A stretch of DNA of 64,000 bases from NCBI RefSeq assembly GCF_003369915.1, contig NC_046674.1:12586001-12650000 (forward strand), given 5' to 3'. Of the stretch, positions 11,701 to 23,420 are shown one piece after another. This stretch comes from Drosophila miranda (Eukaryota; Arthropoda; Insecta; Diptera; Drosophilidae). Made by a program: the position numbers and the translations under genes. The notes beneath the pieces are model-generated. The model saw nothing but the letters and a program-made list of their open reading frames with translations, had not been told where the DNA came from and did no database searches. Positions within the stretch are counted from its first letter, which is position 1, and every line of letters starts with the position of its first letter.

Positions 11701-13346
11701 GGAGGAGGCCGACAGCAGCGGACTCGTCGATATATTGTGCAGCGTGGACTGCTCGCGCTCCTGAAAGGCCCTGACAGCCGTCAAACTGTTACTGGGATAG
11801 ACGTGATACGGCGAGCTGTTGTGCGAGGTCTGTGCCGTACTGACCATTTGCTGGAAATGCGAGTGTTTTGGGTGAAAATCAATAAACTGCACTTTACTGT
11901 ACGAACTGTACACAACTCACCTGCAAGGCTATCGACTCGGTGGAACAGCGCTCGTTCTGCAGCTGCTTGTAACTGCGTCCGCGCGGGTCCTCCAGCTGCA
12001 TGGCCTTTGTCAGATAGTTTATGTAATAGCTGCAACGACAATCATATGGCAGATGAGCTTGCAACAGGCCGCCGCACAGAAAGTTTCCGCCAAAAGTGCA
12101 AAGTGCAAATCAAAGGCCATCGAACGACCCCTCCCAACAGCCACAGCCACAACCTCAGCCAGGGACAGTCGAAAGCTTCCCGATGATGCAGGCCATGGAA
12201 GGGTTGATTTCTGCCGCCAGCCGGTGGCGCTTCGCTGGTGGTGGATTTAATCCACAAGTTGATGGCACTTTTGGGAGTGGACAGGTGAAAGGGCAAAGGG
12301 TAAAGCTCCGACTCCTCCTAAAGACCGGCACGTGCTAAGTAGCTGCCAAAAGGCGCCCAAAAGACGCCCAGTCGTCATCCTCATCGTTGTCGTCACATTT
12401 GACAGGCAATCTTGCCTCTGATTGCAGCTCTGTGTGCGTGTGTGTGCGGGATGGGGATAGAAGACGAGGAGTCGTCTCTGGCTGAGTGGCCACTTGAATT
12501 AACGTATATGACAGTCAGTCTTTGGGCTTGTTGCTTAATTGCACAAGGCCCGCCAAAGAAGGCAGCGGACCCAGCATCGGCTCCGGCACAGGCACAGGCA
12601 CCCCGTGGGCATCTGACGATGCGGAAGTGACACAATTTATGCAGCTATGCAAAAATGAGGCCAATTGGGGTCTCTGAGTAGCCCCAAGTATCCGTGAAGA
12701 GATGTGTTTGACACTTAAGGACTTTCGACAAGTAAACAAGAAGTTGTTCTAAAGGAAAAATGTCTCCAAAGTGCCAGAACAGCTCCATGTTTCAGTGTTA
12801 AAGGGCTTTAATGTACATCATACTGAAATACTGCTTTAAAAGCACTTCTTCTCAGTCAATGCACTCCTTAACAATACATTATCGTACACCGTATATCGTA
12901 AAACATAACATTCTGGAAGCATCCCCATACCACTTGACACTTTAGAGTCCCTCCAACCAACAGTTACAGTCTTTATATCCTTCGAAAGTGCCCCCCCCAC
13001 GGTTGCCTAGCGAAAGGCCATTAAATTTCCCGCTGGGAAACTGGGTACAGTCGTCTAGTGGCACGCAAGGAAAAGCGCGCACCAACACAACAACATTTCT
13101 CCACTCACAAACAGATTTATCTTACTTTTTCAGTCTTTTTAATGCAGGCATAAATATTTATGACGTTTGGAATGACATGCATCGCTGGTACATAGTCGTA
13201 TACATATGTATATGTATGTACATTGACAAATTATACTCATATGTATGTATGTAGAATGCACTCGAAGCTTACCAATTTCCCGTTGTCTGGTCGTATTTGC
13301 AGTCCCAGCCGGGGGGCAGCTTCTGATAGCCGCCTGCATCGCTCAT
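8710..13346 (-). CDS. WW- and CUE-domain protein, 755 aa
   Basis: I assembled ten exons on the minus strand: 13346-13273, 12029-11921, 11850-11689, 11629-11454, 11276-10929, 10788-10550, 10482-10260, 9976-9383, 9112-8978 and 8917-8710. Every junction is GT/AG and all phases agree (2268 nt). A WW domain lies at residues ~10-45: PPGWDCKYDQTTGNCYYINY then LTKAMQLEDPRG, with the usual second Trp absent. Two CUE/UBA-like helices follow: IQNMFPTAGENHIRLLLKRY (split by an intron) and MKNIFPKADEMLLLDILANA with NVQFASEKLISLGY. The rest is Ser/Asn-rich linker. The domains suggest a cytoplasmic adaptor that binds proline motifs and ubiquitin. This is inference. I do not recognise a named gene, though its position suggests the ortholog of D. 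melanogaster CG10508. An ATG at 9990 just upstream of exon 8 could start a short isoform. Confidence 0.85.
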
Positions 13347-14068
13347 TTTGAATGCACAGAAACGTCCACGCGATAGATGCTTAGACACAGATACAGATAC
13401 AGATACGAATGCTATTGCGGTTTTACGAGTATTTTTTGCTCAATATTTATGGGCTTTTAAAGTCGAATTCACAGCTTGTTTGCCAACTGTCTGCAACCCC
13501 GAAAAACTTGGCTGGCTGTCTGTATTGCCCTTGCCACTCGAGCCTTGTAGTTGCCTTTGTTGCCGTTGTGCCCATTGGGGGTTGATACACCACCACCACG
13601 GCCGTCACCACCGCACAAGCAAAGTTATTTTTGTTTACAAGGCGGAGCCGGGAAAAAAAAAATAACACAGGATAGCGTGCCTTCAGTGGCGAGGTGGGTG
13701 GGTGGGTATTGCTCCTCGTTCTAGTCCGTGTAGCATGCGCGCGCCAACAACCTCACGATTCAAGCTTTCACCGTTAACTGTGAAAAATCACGGTTGCGTC
13801 GCACTGAAGTTTCCAGATGCTGCGCGGAGAGAGCTTTTGGGCTCCACCACATACTCGAATCAGTGTTGGAAATCGCCTGGCACATGTAACGGCATTTTGC
13901 TCACGTTCTAGAAAGCTTTGCCATAACCTTCAACGTAAACAATCTTGACTGGTTTCGTATACGGTCACAAACACAGAGTAAATTTCAACTGTCAGCAACA
14001 AAAAACCAATATTTTGTATAGTCGTATTTCTCATTTGTGATTAGTGATTAAAATAGTAATACACCAAA
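13347..14068. promoter_or_regulatory. Divergent intergenic region, WW/CUE gene and DRC2-like gene
   Basis: 722 bp separate two start codons pointing apart. It contains a partial M1BP-like match, ACGGTCACA, near 13963, on the side of the DRC2-like gene. No TATA box with a good initiator was evident. Confidence 0.35.
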
Positions 14069-15796
14069 ATGTCCGCGCCAACGGGTTCAGTGGAACCCGA
14101 AATACGGATGACTCGACTCACAGAGAACTATCTGCAGGAAATGCAGGATGAATTGGATAAGGCGCCTGAGGGGCCTCACAAGCCAACGAAAGCCGAGAAG
14201 AAGGCTGCCAGGAAGGAGGCCAAGCGACAAGAGCAGATGGCCGACAAGAAGCTGATTATGCGCGTGAGTACTGGTATAGTTGCCGCCAAGCTGTTCGCAG
14301 GTCTAATGGGTTCCGCCCTCGAGTAGGATGCCCTGAGCCGCGAACTGGAAATGGGCAAGCGTATGGAGAAGAGAGGCAACGAGGAGTGGCACGAGATGTG
14401 CAAAGAGATCAAGATCATGGAACTCCGTGAGGAGATCGTGAATTGGGGCAACAAGGCCGAAAGAAATATTGAAAGCAAGAACGATCACATCAAGATGTTG
14501 ATCGAGGACATGACCCAGACACAGGATCGCCATATGCACTGCTTCAGCAAGACGGTGGAGCTAATTGATCACGTTAGAGACTGCTTCCACGGCATGATAG
14601 ATGGGATAAGGAACATGTACGATCAAGAGGCAGAGATAATGCTCAGGGAATACTACGATGAGGTCCAGCGCCGCACAGAGGAGGTGGACTTTATGCACGA
14701 GAACAGCGAGAACATTATACATGCCACGAACATAACCACGCGCGACCAGCTCAAGGAGGACTACCAGATCTTCTTGGAGCAGCGTGACGATCGTGTCAAT
14801 ACAGAGATCGAGAATCGGTTCCGCATACGCGATCAGGTCGTGCTCCGGATGACCGATATGCAGCAGCAGCTAAACGATTTTGTGGAGTCGCTTCGGAGCA
14901 CCGAGCTGGATGCCCACAAGTACGAGAAGATCCGTTGGCTAACCGAGCGCCAGGCGGCCTTCATGGATGAGTCGCGCAAACTCAACTATGAGGAATTAAA
15001 GAACATTAACGCCATGTCCGATCTGAACAAAGAAATGCTGCGAATCGAGTCGGAAAACAACTCGACTCTCAATGATCTTCGCCTGGAGTTCCAGTACTTT
15101 ACGCGTGTGCGCAAGAAGATCGAGCAGAATCAGGAAATGGATCGCGTGATCACCCATGAGAAGCTGCGAATACTAACGGGCGAGTGCTACGACATAATAA
15201 AGGTAATTTCTCTTTTCAGTTTGATTCGATCCGAACCAGTCTTAATTGAGATAGTCCTGCCACAGCAACTGGAAAAGCACGTGAAGAGTGGCGAACTGCT
15301 GCTGGCTCTGTCGATCACCTGCCGGAAGCTGCAAACCGAGTCGGAAAAAGTCATCTTGGGCGGTGAGATTGTCGATGAGACGGATCTGGGGGCTGTCGAT
15401 GAGCAGTTCATTCTGAAAACATTGAATATGAAAGCCCATGTGGATATAACCGAGGCGGAGCTGGTAGAACAGAATAAAATGCTGAGGAACTTTTGGCGTC
15501 GTCAGGCCATGGTCGAGGCCCAAAACCTTCTCTTGCTTGAGGAGAAACATCGTCTGACCGAGCAGAACGAAGGCTATTTAAATTTCATCAAGACTATGAG
15601 CGTCACCGAAGATCCCGAAGAGCTCCGATCGGCCGTGAAGATTAAGACGTGCGACAATCTGCCAGTGGCGCCGCATCTGTTCCAGACCAAATGCAAGGAG
15701 TACAAGTCGCGCATTCTCTGCAAGTCCAAGATGGCCCACAAAGAGGCCAAGTGGGATGCGGAGAAAATACTGCACCAAGTGATAGAGAAACATTAA
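14069..15796 (+). CDS. DRC2/CCDC65-like axonemal coiled-coil protein
   Basis: Exon 1 is 14069-14263 (donor GTGAGT). A 63-nt intron ending TAG joins exon 2 at 14327, in frame, giving 554 aa. The product is almost wholly charged coiled coil, with a Lys/Ala-rich N-terminus (PTKAEKKAARKEAKRQEQM). It carries the DRC2-type opening ELREEIVNWGNKAERNIESK and DQEAEIMLREYYDEVQRR. The family is subunit 2 of the nexin-dynein regulatory complex of motile cilia; in flies this means sperm flagella and chordotonal neurons. The assignment is from residue pattern and layout, not a search. A possible 48-nt in-frame intron (15203-15250, GTAATT...GAG) would remove 16 residues, but its acceptor lacks a pyrimidine tract, so I kept the open frame. 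The 3' end carries AATAAA at 15840 and converges on the dehydrogenase gene. Confidence 0.75.
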
Positions 15797-15839
15797 TCGC
15801 ACACCGAATTTCCTTCAACTATAAACACACAACCACACG

Positions 15840-15845
15840 AATAAA
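15840..15845 (+). terminator. Poly(A) signal of the DRC2-like gene
   Basis: AATAAA about 45 bp after the stop codon. Confidence 0.7.
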
Positions 15846-16095
15846 CGCTGTATTCTATTCTCTATTACTCGTAATTAATATCATAATGTATTATGTACGT
15901 ATACATATGTATGTATGTATGTATATTGCAAAAGCAAATGTGCAAAACAAACTGTTGCATAGAACACCAACGGATCGGATATGTGGTCAAAACTTAGGCA
16001 CTAAATAACGCTGTGCTCTGGTCAGGCAAAATGCAGAAGCTCCTCCAGCATATGGCAATGAACGACACACACACACATGTGGCATGGGCTGGTCT

Positions 16096-17248
16096 CTAGT
16101 TAAAGGCCAGGGGCTTGATGTTCAACTTTTCCGCCAAGGAGGCGCAGGTCTTCAGCTGATTCTCCAGATACTGGATGCCACCGGCAGCGTCAACGGACGC
16201 CATATTCTGGCTCTCCTTGTCACCAGCCAGGAGAACCGGCTTGCTGGGATCAGTCTGCAAAGATAGAGCAAAGTACAGATCATCGACAGGCTATGATGGC
16301 TATAAAGTCGGAGGTCCTTACCGGCTCTACGCCCCTAAGGCGGGCATTGAAATCGGTCATGCGCTCCTCGAAGTTGGGGGCGAAACAGTTGGGATCAACG
16401 GCAATGAAGACCTGGCCAAGATCTGCCGCCGAATCGGCTCCAGCGTGCGTCCACTTACGCACCTGGGTGGAGTAATGGGCACCAGACATGACGCCGGAAA
16501 GGATGTCCACCATGGCACCCAGACCGAATCCCTTGTAGCCAGAGGTCAACTCCGATCCACCCAAGGGCATTAGGCAGCCGGTGCTGAAACCCAATTCGGC
16601 ATCGTTAGTGATGTTGCCATTGGGATCCTGTGCCCAGCCATCGGGCAGAGCGGCACCCTTGCGGCGCTGGATCTCAATCTTGCCCACAGCAACGGCTGTG
16701 GTCGCCATGTCCAGCAGAAACTTGTCACCATTCGTGGCGGGTGCGCCCAGGGAGAGGGGATTGGTGCCCAGGGCAGCCTCCTTGGCCCGTGTGGGGGCCA
16801 TCAGCGGCGACGTGTTCGTCATGGACATTCCGACGAGACCCTGCTCCATGGCTCGGATGGCATACCAGCCGGCCATGCCGTAGTGGTTCGATCCCTTGGC
16901 ACAAACCCAGCCAACGCCCACAGTTTTGGCCTTCTTGATGGCCAGGTCCATGCAGTAGTTGCCCACCACAGCGCCCAGACCATTGAGTCCATCCACCCAG
17001 GCGGTGGCCGGAGTCTCCTTCAGAACCTTCGGCTCTGCACCACCGTCCGTGGAGTTGATGGCCAGATCGTTGATGTACATCTCCAGGCGATTCATGCCGT
17101 GGCTGAAGTGGCCCCGATGATCGGCCGCCACAAGGAGATCGGCTTGGGCCTCGGCATGGGCCTGGGGTACCTTCACCGCCTTGAAGCAGTCGATCATGAA
17201 GCGCCGGGACTCGGCAACAGCCACCAGTTTGGGAGCAGAAGACGCCAT
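16096..17248 (-). CDS. CG10512: Malate/L-lactate dehydrogenase, LDH2 family
   Basis: Exons 17248-16322 and 16254-16096, phase 0, give 361 aa from MASSAPKLVAVAESRRF. Family marks are visible: VAADHRGHFSHGMNRLEMY near residue 45, GSNHYGMAGWYAIRAMEQG near 120, NPLSLGAPA near 165, and GYKGFGLGAMVDILSGVMSG near 245. These belong to the LDH2/MDH2 (ureidoglycolate/sulfolactate dehydrogenase) fold, unrelated to classical malate dehydrogenase. The enzyme uses NAD(P) to oxidise 2-hydroxy acids; the exact substrate is not shown by sequence. The short form has no targeting signal and would be cytosolic. An upstream splice acceptor (exon start 17283) keeps the frame open into this exon, allowing a longer isoform, described separately. 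Confidence 0.9.
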
Positions 17249-19527
17249 GTTTCTGGTAGAACCTCTGAGCAGCGGAGCAAAGTCTGTGATAGAATTTAGA
17301 TTGGGACGGGCTGCGTTAGAATTTGGTATCTTTCGTGGCGGTGGGAGAGCGGAACGTGTGTGCTCAGATACGCGGCGTATACGCGACTGGAAGTGAAATG
17401 GGCTGAGGCGAGGCGAGGCGACATAAGCAGTCGTCTAATTGTTCTGACAATCTCTCACTCATACAGAGGGGGATACGATAGGGCCTAGGCGGTTGGAAAC
17501 AGCAGGGGTGGCCGCACAAGAGCGGGTCGGTTCTTGTTTTCGCTTTTGGCAAACCCGAAATTCCGCAGACTCGAAGTGAACGGGAACGAGATAGACGACT
17601 GCGAGTATTATAAATGCTTATCAGCATAATGTTTGCATTGGTTTTAATATAATATCTCAGTTTCTACCTGGCACATGGCACACCAGGAGGAAAGATATCG
17701 TATGTAGAGATTGCGACTCTCAATTCTCTCGAACGTGTGTAACAAGTTTTTGCTTCTCTGTTTTCATCTATAGGGGGCTCGCAAGTCTATACATCCATAC
17801 ATATGTACATATATCACTAACCTCCTCACATATACGTATACATATACTATAGTATTTATTCAATCCGCTGCTTATTTATTATTTGTATGCGAGCACTACA
17901 GGGGTTTTGTTTTTTTTTTGTTCTTTTTTTGTTGTCGTTTTTTCTTGTTGCGTGTGTGGGCTGGACGTAGTACGTCGTCTTGGCGCAGTGGTTGCTTGGT
18001 AATGACCTTGAACTTAACTCATGGAAATTATTTCTGTATTTCTGTATTCTTGAAATCAACATTCTGATAGAAATTAATTGAAAGCGAGTGTTGGCAGCGA
18101 TGAAAGTGGGACTCTTGGGCACTCAAATAAGAGTTCATTGCCATTCTCGTAGGTTTGTTTGCCGCCCAGTACCCGCCCAGTGCCGCCCCAATGAATGTAA
18201 TAACGTTGACCTTACACAATAAAAGCGAATGTGATGGATGATGGGTACAACATGTGCACGTAAGCCCCACTAAGCACACACTCAATTTGAATTGATTTGC
18301 TGATGGCTCTACTGGCTTTATCTTATCGGAGATCATCAGAGATATCCCACACATTCCCTGAACTTCCACCTACAGTAGTTCTAGAAGGTTTTGATGTTTC
18401 CAGCTCAAGCTTAATGGCTTAAACACGACTTGGCTTGTTTCTTGAATGGCGAAATATAAATAGCCAGCTGTAGATCTGCTAATTTTTGAATATTTAGCCA
18501 AACTGTGAGGCATTCTATCGGCGGCGGACTCTCTCTGTCCGCCGCCCTCCTTATCTTATCAGCTTAACCTAGTCCAAAATATATTTCGAGGGCTCTGGAG
18601 GTCTCGGCTCTAATCAATCTGGGGTGGACGAGTGGGCTGGCGATTAATAAACAATAAATTATTGGGCAAGTAAACAAGTTTTATGCTCGCATCGGTCCGC
18701 CCATTAACACCTTTCTGAGTAATGGATATATTTGATCGATCCGCACTGGATACGAGGGTGTTATAATATTGACTAAACGGCAATTGAACGCGAACCAGTT
18801 TCAGATATCGGAGGAACAACTGAAGTGCCTAATGCGCTTTCAATGAGGCAATCAAAAGGCGATTAATAGCTCGTGGAAGACCCAGCGATGTCATCGCATC
18901 GATTCGGATTCCAAAATGTTTATTTTTTTCGGGTTATTAGACGCCAGCCCCCTTTTTCTTCTTATACAACAGCCACTTGCTGTGTGTAATAAGTGATGTG
19001 TGACGTGTGTGTGTGTTTTTTTGGGGCTGTGGCTCATTAGAAAAAAAAACAGTCAAGCAACAAAAGTTTATTTTAATTATAAATTCGTACATATAGTCGT
19101 TAAAAATGACGAGTGGGAGGCATTATGAGAGAATTGGCGAAAAACGATGAGAGAACGCAACAAATTTTGAAAAAATGATCAGTGTTGCCAACCCACCCAC
19201 AGTTGGAAAGGGGAAAAGATAGAAAGATATTTGTATCTATCTATCTATTGTATGCATGTAGATGATGGATTCATAATAAATCAACAATTGCACGCGTAAT
19301 TTGCATAATTAAAGTTCAAACTTACCGCCAGAATTTGCATTCGAATTTGGGGCTTTGGCTGCTGCTGCCACTGCCGCTGCTGTTGTTGCATGCCGCCTAC
19401 AAGAGGGGCGCCTTTGAAGCGTTTGAACGCACCGCCGATTGGCAGCACTGGCGTAGGCGTAGGCGTATGCGGCGTCGCCAGTGACCGCAGAACGACGCAG
19501 AAAGCAGAACAATGTCAACGAAGTCAT
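17249..19527 (-). CDS. CG10512: Alternative N-terminal exon of the LDH2-family gene (predicted mitochondrial form)
   Basis: A minus-strand exon 19527-19326 ends in GGCG|GTAAGT and has one base left over. Acceptor TTCTATCACAG at 17284 opens an exon at 17283 with 35 nt before the short-form ATG. One plus 35 makes 12 codons, so the two join in frame (reading GDFAPLLRGSTRN then the MASS start). The result is 79 extra residues starting MTSLTLFCFLRRSAVTG. The extension is rich in Arg, Ala and Ser, has almost no acidic residues, and contains VQTLQRRPSCRRHATTA. It looks like a mitochondrial presequence. A further upstream in-frame Met at 19662 would add a hydrophobic stretch instead. No transcript evidence is visible. 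Confidence 0.5.
17290..19320. other. Intron of the long dehydrogenase isoform
   Basis: No other exon was seen. It contains two identical double GATA motifs CTTATCTTATC (near 18320 and 18551) with further single GATA sites, and A/T-rich simple sequence near 17800-17950. Confidence 0.5.
18315..18570. promoter_or_regulatory. GATA-site cluster (candidate enhancer)
   Basis: Paired TTATC motifs occur as CTTATCTTATC near 18320 and again near 18551, the second followed by AGCTTAAC. Clustered paired GATA sites are typical of fly gut, fat-body or blood enhancers. The function is inferred. Confidence 0.3.
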
Positions 19528-19699
19528 TGCAACAAATAAGGCAACAAAAAGCACACAGGCAAAAACAAGGCACACGAACGGCAACCAAAACAGAACAGAA
19601 GAGAGCGAAAACGGAAAAACTAGTTGGAGATAACTACTACTACGTAATACGTAAGGCCCCAAGAGCAGCCAGCCCCAATGGCGGAAGGGGACGGGAGGG

Positions 19700-19740
19700 A
19701 AACAGCTGACGTCGCTGTCGCTGTCGCTGTCGCTGTCGTG
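19700..19740. repeat. CGCTGT hexanucleotide repeat
   Basis: About four perfect CGCTGT copies with diverged flanks. Confidence 0.85.
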
Positions 19741-21480
19741 GTCGGCGTCTGTGTCAAAGTCGCTGTCGGTCGTGCGCTGCTTGCACTTTTTATTTATTCT
19801 CCGAGTGATTCAGAACGTTTTATCTTTTGCTCTCTCTCCGCGTGAGACTTTTGGGAGATTTTGTCTGGAATAATTGCCCAAAACGCGACTCGCGAATGTT
19901 TCTAGCACGCCGCACAAGTCCTCAACTAACTACACAATTACTACGTAAAGTATTTAAACATTGACAACAATATTAAGACACAAATTTACGTAATTTGCAC
20001 TAAAAACGGAGAAGCAACAGCAACAGCAACGGCAGCAGCAGAGTGCCAATCAATTTACACGCCAAATCCCAGCAAAACTACAGCTCCTCCTCGTCGTGGT
20101 CGTCGTCGTCGTCGTACGAAGCGCCAATCTGAACTGCCATGAACTGAATCCGAATCTCTGTGGCTATCGCTTTTCCACAACGTGCCCCTCATCGTTCTCT
20201 TGTTGATAGAAATGGAAATTTAAATAAAACAAAACGACTCGGAGCACCCGCGTGACATGCGTAGTAGTAGAAAGCACAAAATATTCTAGCTTTTGGACCA
20301 CTCCAAGCTACAAAAATCGAAAAACCTTACAGTTAATAGTGATGTTTAAGTGATAAATTGCTAAATTCAATCATATAAAAGCATAAACAATGGCTTTTTC
20401 CCCAACAACTTGTTGTTTTTGTTTTTGTGTGTTGTTGTTTGTGCCGAAAGCTGTTCAAAAGCTGTAGCGACGAAGCGACTTAGCGAAGACACACACCCAC
20501 GCAATTGAAGCGCGTCACTTTTAAATTTGAAAACTTCTTACTGTCATTGCTGCTGCTGCTGCTGCTCTGCCTTTTCGTTTGTTTTAGAATATAGTTAGTT
20601 ACTAAATATGGTGATTTGTATGCACTACACCTGAGTGTGTATATCCAGAGTATATTTCATTTCACCTGCCTTACAATTAACGAATAATTTAAGTCATATT
20701 TATATTTATTTATGCAAACAAATATCGTCGGCCAGTCGGGGCTGACGGTACGTTCGGTTGACTGCCCCTATTAGCACACAGGCCACAGATTACCTTTGAC
20801 AGCGCCCGAGCCCACGCATCACATCACCGCGTTCTAAACCCATTAATCTATACCACACCGGAGAACCCCGTATCGCTGTTGTGGTTATCATGCCTGCACA
20901 TGTTCATAATTGGCAGAATGACTGCTGATTATTTGCGTTACAGCAACTTTGACAATTTTGGACGATTTCGAGCCAACCTGTCGCCCTTAGGGCTAACCTA
21001 ACACAACCACAACACACAGTAACTAAACAAAACAGCCATCAAAGCGATAAAAGCAAACACAAGCACACACTCAGCAGAGACATGTCATCATCACAGCCAG
21101 CCCCATCATCATCATCAGCAACGGAGAACCTGATGGGGCTTTCGCTCGGCGGCACTTTCGCAGTCGCAGCGCAGCGCATTCCACTGCAGAACGCCGGCCG
21201 TGCCAGACCATAGCGGGTCTCTCTTGATTAATAATCACTAACAAACAATCGCTCGGGAAGGGAATGGAATGGAGTGGTAGTGGGTAAAACGGTCGAACAT
21301 CGCCCAAATAGACAAGCATCCATCCGAAACTACCCGTTAACTCTTTTTTTGGGAACCCACATATTCTCATAAGAATCGAACGCGAGACGCGCTTGCTAAT
21401 TGCCTTGTTTTCTGTTTCCCTGGTCTGTGGTGTTTGGTGTTCGGTGTTTGGTGCCGCCTCGACTCGACTCTCCGTTTCCT
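19740..21480. other. Intergenic region between divergent genes
   Basis: Probably holds the start of the long dehydrogenase transcript (leftward) and the macro gene leader (rightward). I see only simple repeats (CGT near 20090-20115, GCT near 20549-20566) and no convincing exon. The ORF on the minus strand at 21071-21667 has no recognisable features and overlaps the macro leader. Confidence 0.5.
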
Positions 21481-21719
21481 GTTGGCGTGTTCGTGTTCCC
21501 AGTGCAGTTCGCAGACAAAACAAACAAATTGCAAAGCCAAAAAAAGTTTCCATCGTGAATATTTCGACCTCGTCGCGAAAGTTTCTGCGTTTCTGCTGCG
21601 TGCACGTAAGTACAAAACTCATTTTTGGCATTGAACAAGCGCCGAAGCCGAAAATCGACAGCAACAATCAAATATAATTTCCGTTTAATTGCAGCTGACA
21701 CAGTGGCTGCCACAGCAAA

Positions 21720-23032
21720 ATGGCCACAGCGAATGTGAAGATCGTCGAGTCGAAGCTGGACATATTCCAAGCACCGCAGAGCTATGCACTGGCCCATGCC
21801 GTTGAGTCATCGTTCTCGGCGCTGCGCGGGTCCCTCGCCTGGCAGTTCAGCCTCATATATGGGGATGTGGAGGAGCTGCGTCAGAGGCGGGTGGCGCGGG
21901 GCAACTGTGCCGTGCTGGAGCACAATGCACGATTCGTCTACTATTTGGTGACCAAGACGAGCATCTACGATGCCTCCACATATGAGGACGTTCAGGCGGC
22001 ATTGATTTGTATGCGAGAACATATGGTGAGTGGAATGAGAATGAACGATGTGGGGGCTTTCTCTTTCCCCATAGAGCATCTTCAAGTCGTCGCTGTCCGA
22101 AAGCGCGCTTTCCCATCAATTTACAGTTAATTTATTTGTACAATGAAATATTTATGCCGCCGTTCGATCCACAGCGCAATCATGAAATCACCAAAGTGGC
22201 GATGCCCCGCATCTGCTGCGGTAACGATGGCCTCGACTGGAAGCAAGTGAAGCGCCTGATGCAGCAGACCTTTGCCCACGGCGAGTATCCCATCGAGATT
22301 TTGATCTGCGAGCATGAGGACATGTCCAAGGAGGTGAGACATTCATTGGTGTTGGAGTTAGAGTTGGAGCAATTCGTTAATCGATTCCGTTCCCAGCTGG
22401 CTGCACCCAAGTGTCAGATTACCGAGGCCAAGGGCAACCTGTTCAGTGCGCCGGAAAACTTCGCGCTGGTCCACTCTGTCAGTGCAGACTTTGCCATGTG
22501 TGCGGGTATCAACTTGCAGTTCCGCTGCAAGTTCGGCCAGACGGATGAGCTGAAGAGGCAAAACAAGCACACGGGTAATGTGGCAGTGCTGGAGCAGGGC
22601 GGACGGTTCATCTACAACCTGGTGACCAAGGAGCGCAGCCACGAGAAGTGCACCTACACGGCCCTCTACTACGCGCTGCTGGCCATGCGCGAACACATGG
22701 TATAAAACTCGGGCCGACTCTGCAAGACCGAAACTTGATCCTCATTCGAAAATTCTTCATTTCAGAGGGAGAACAGCGTCACAAAGTTGGCCATTCCCCG
22801 CCTGGGGTGTGGCATCGATCGTCTGGACTGGCTGCGTGTCCGCAGCCTGCTGGAGCTGGTCTTCGCCGACGACAAAGTGGACATCATTGCCTTCTTCTAC
22901 ACTCCGCCCCAGATGGTTAAGGCCAGCATGAACATTGTCTGTCCCACTTGTCATCATATGAAGACCATACAGATACCGCGTTCGGTCAGCGCATCGCGTC
23001 AATCGCTCCACCGGGAGAAGACCCCATTCTGA
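21720..23032 (+). CDS. Tandem double-macrodomain protein (OARD1/TARG1-like)
   Basis: Four coding exons, 21720-22025, 22175-22333, 22397-22699 and 22766-23032, all phase 0, give 344 aa. An untranslated exon ends at donor 21605 and is spliced to 21695. Each half resembles the terminal ADP-ribose glycohydrolase OARD1. Domain 2 (~156-320) keeps LVTKERSHEKCTY and LAIPRLGCGIDRLDW, which include the family's catalytic Lys and Asp. Domain 1 (~1-150) has LVTKTSIYDASTY and MPRICCGNDGLDW, but where relatives read MGAGIAVKF it reads ALRGSLAWQF. The glycine-rich loop that holds ADP-ribose is therefore gone, and domain 1 is probably inactive or altered. The C-terminus adds a ~35-residue basic tail with CPTCHHMKT. 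Probably one of the CG33054-CG33056 group. AATAAA lies at 23207. Confidence 0.85.
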
Positions 23033-23206
23033 GGGGCCGAATCCAATCGGAATTGTATATATGTACTCGAAATGGTTTGCATGGGGACTTGTAGCACCAA
23101 ATGCACCGCTGCTTATCTATGTAGTTGATACCTAAATTCTTTATCACCTAAGATGTTTTTTTTGCACCTGGAAATGCATATTCTGTGGGTATTTATATTG
23201 TAAATT

Positions 23207-23212
23207 AATAAA
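23207..23212 (+). terminator. Poly(A) signal of the double-macro gene
   Basis: AATAAA about 175 bp after the stop codon. Confidence 0.6.
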
Positions 23213-23420
23213 TATATTGCGGCCCAAGCTGGCACATAACCAAAAACCGAAGTTTAGCTATACAGTAGTAGGCCATGACTATTCAAAAATCCCACACTAG
23301 TATGCTCTACTGTACTGTCACATTCATAACAATCAAATCCGTAATTATCGACACACAAAAATGTATTGTCCTAAACTTTTAGAGCTACGTCAAGCATTTC
23401 GTCGCGCTTTTGTGGTCGGC

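Noticed and set aside
15203..15250. 48-nt in-frame intron in the DRC2-like gene
   Set aside because: The donor is good, but the AG lacks a pyrimidine tract and the intron would be at the lower size limit. The frame is open without splicing, so I left it in.
21071..21667. 198-aa minus-strand frame
   Set aside because: No domain is recognised, it has Cys/Arg-rich mixed composition, and it overlaps the leader exon of the double-macro gene on the other strand.
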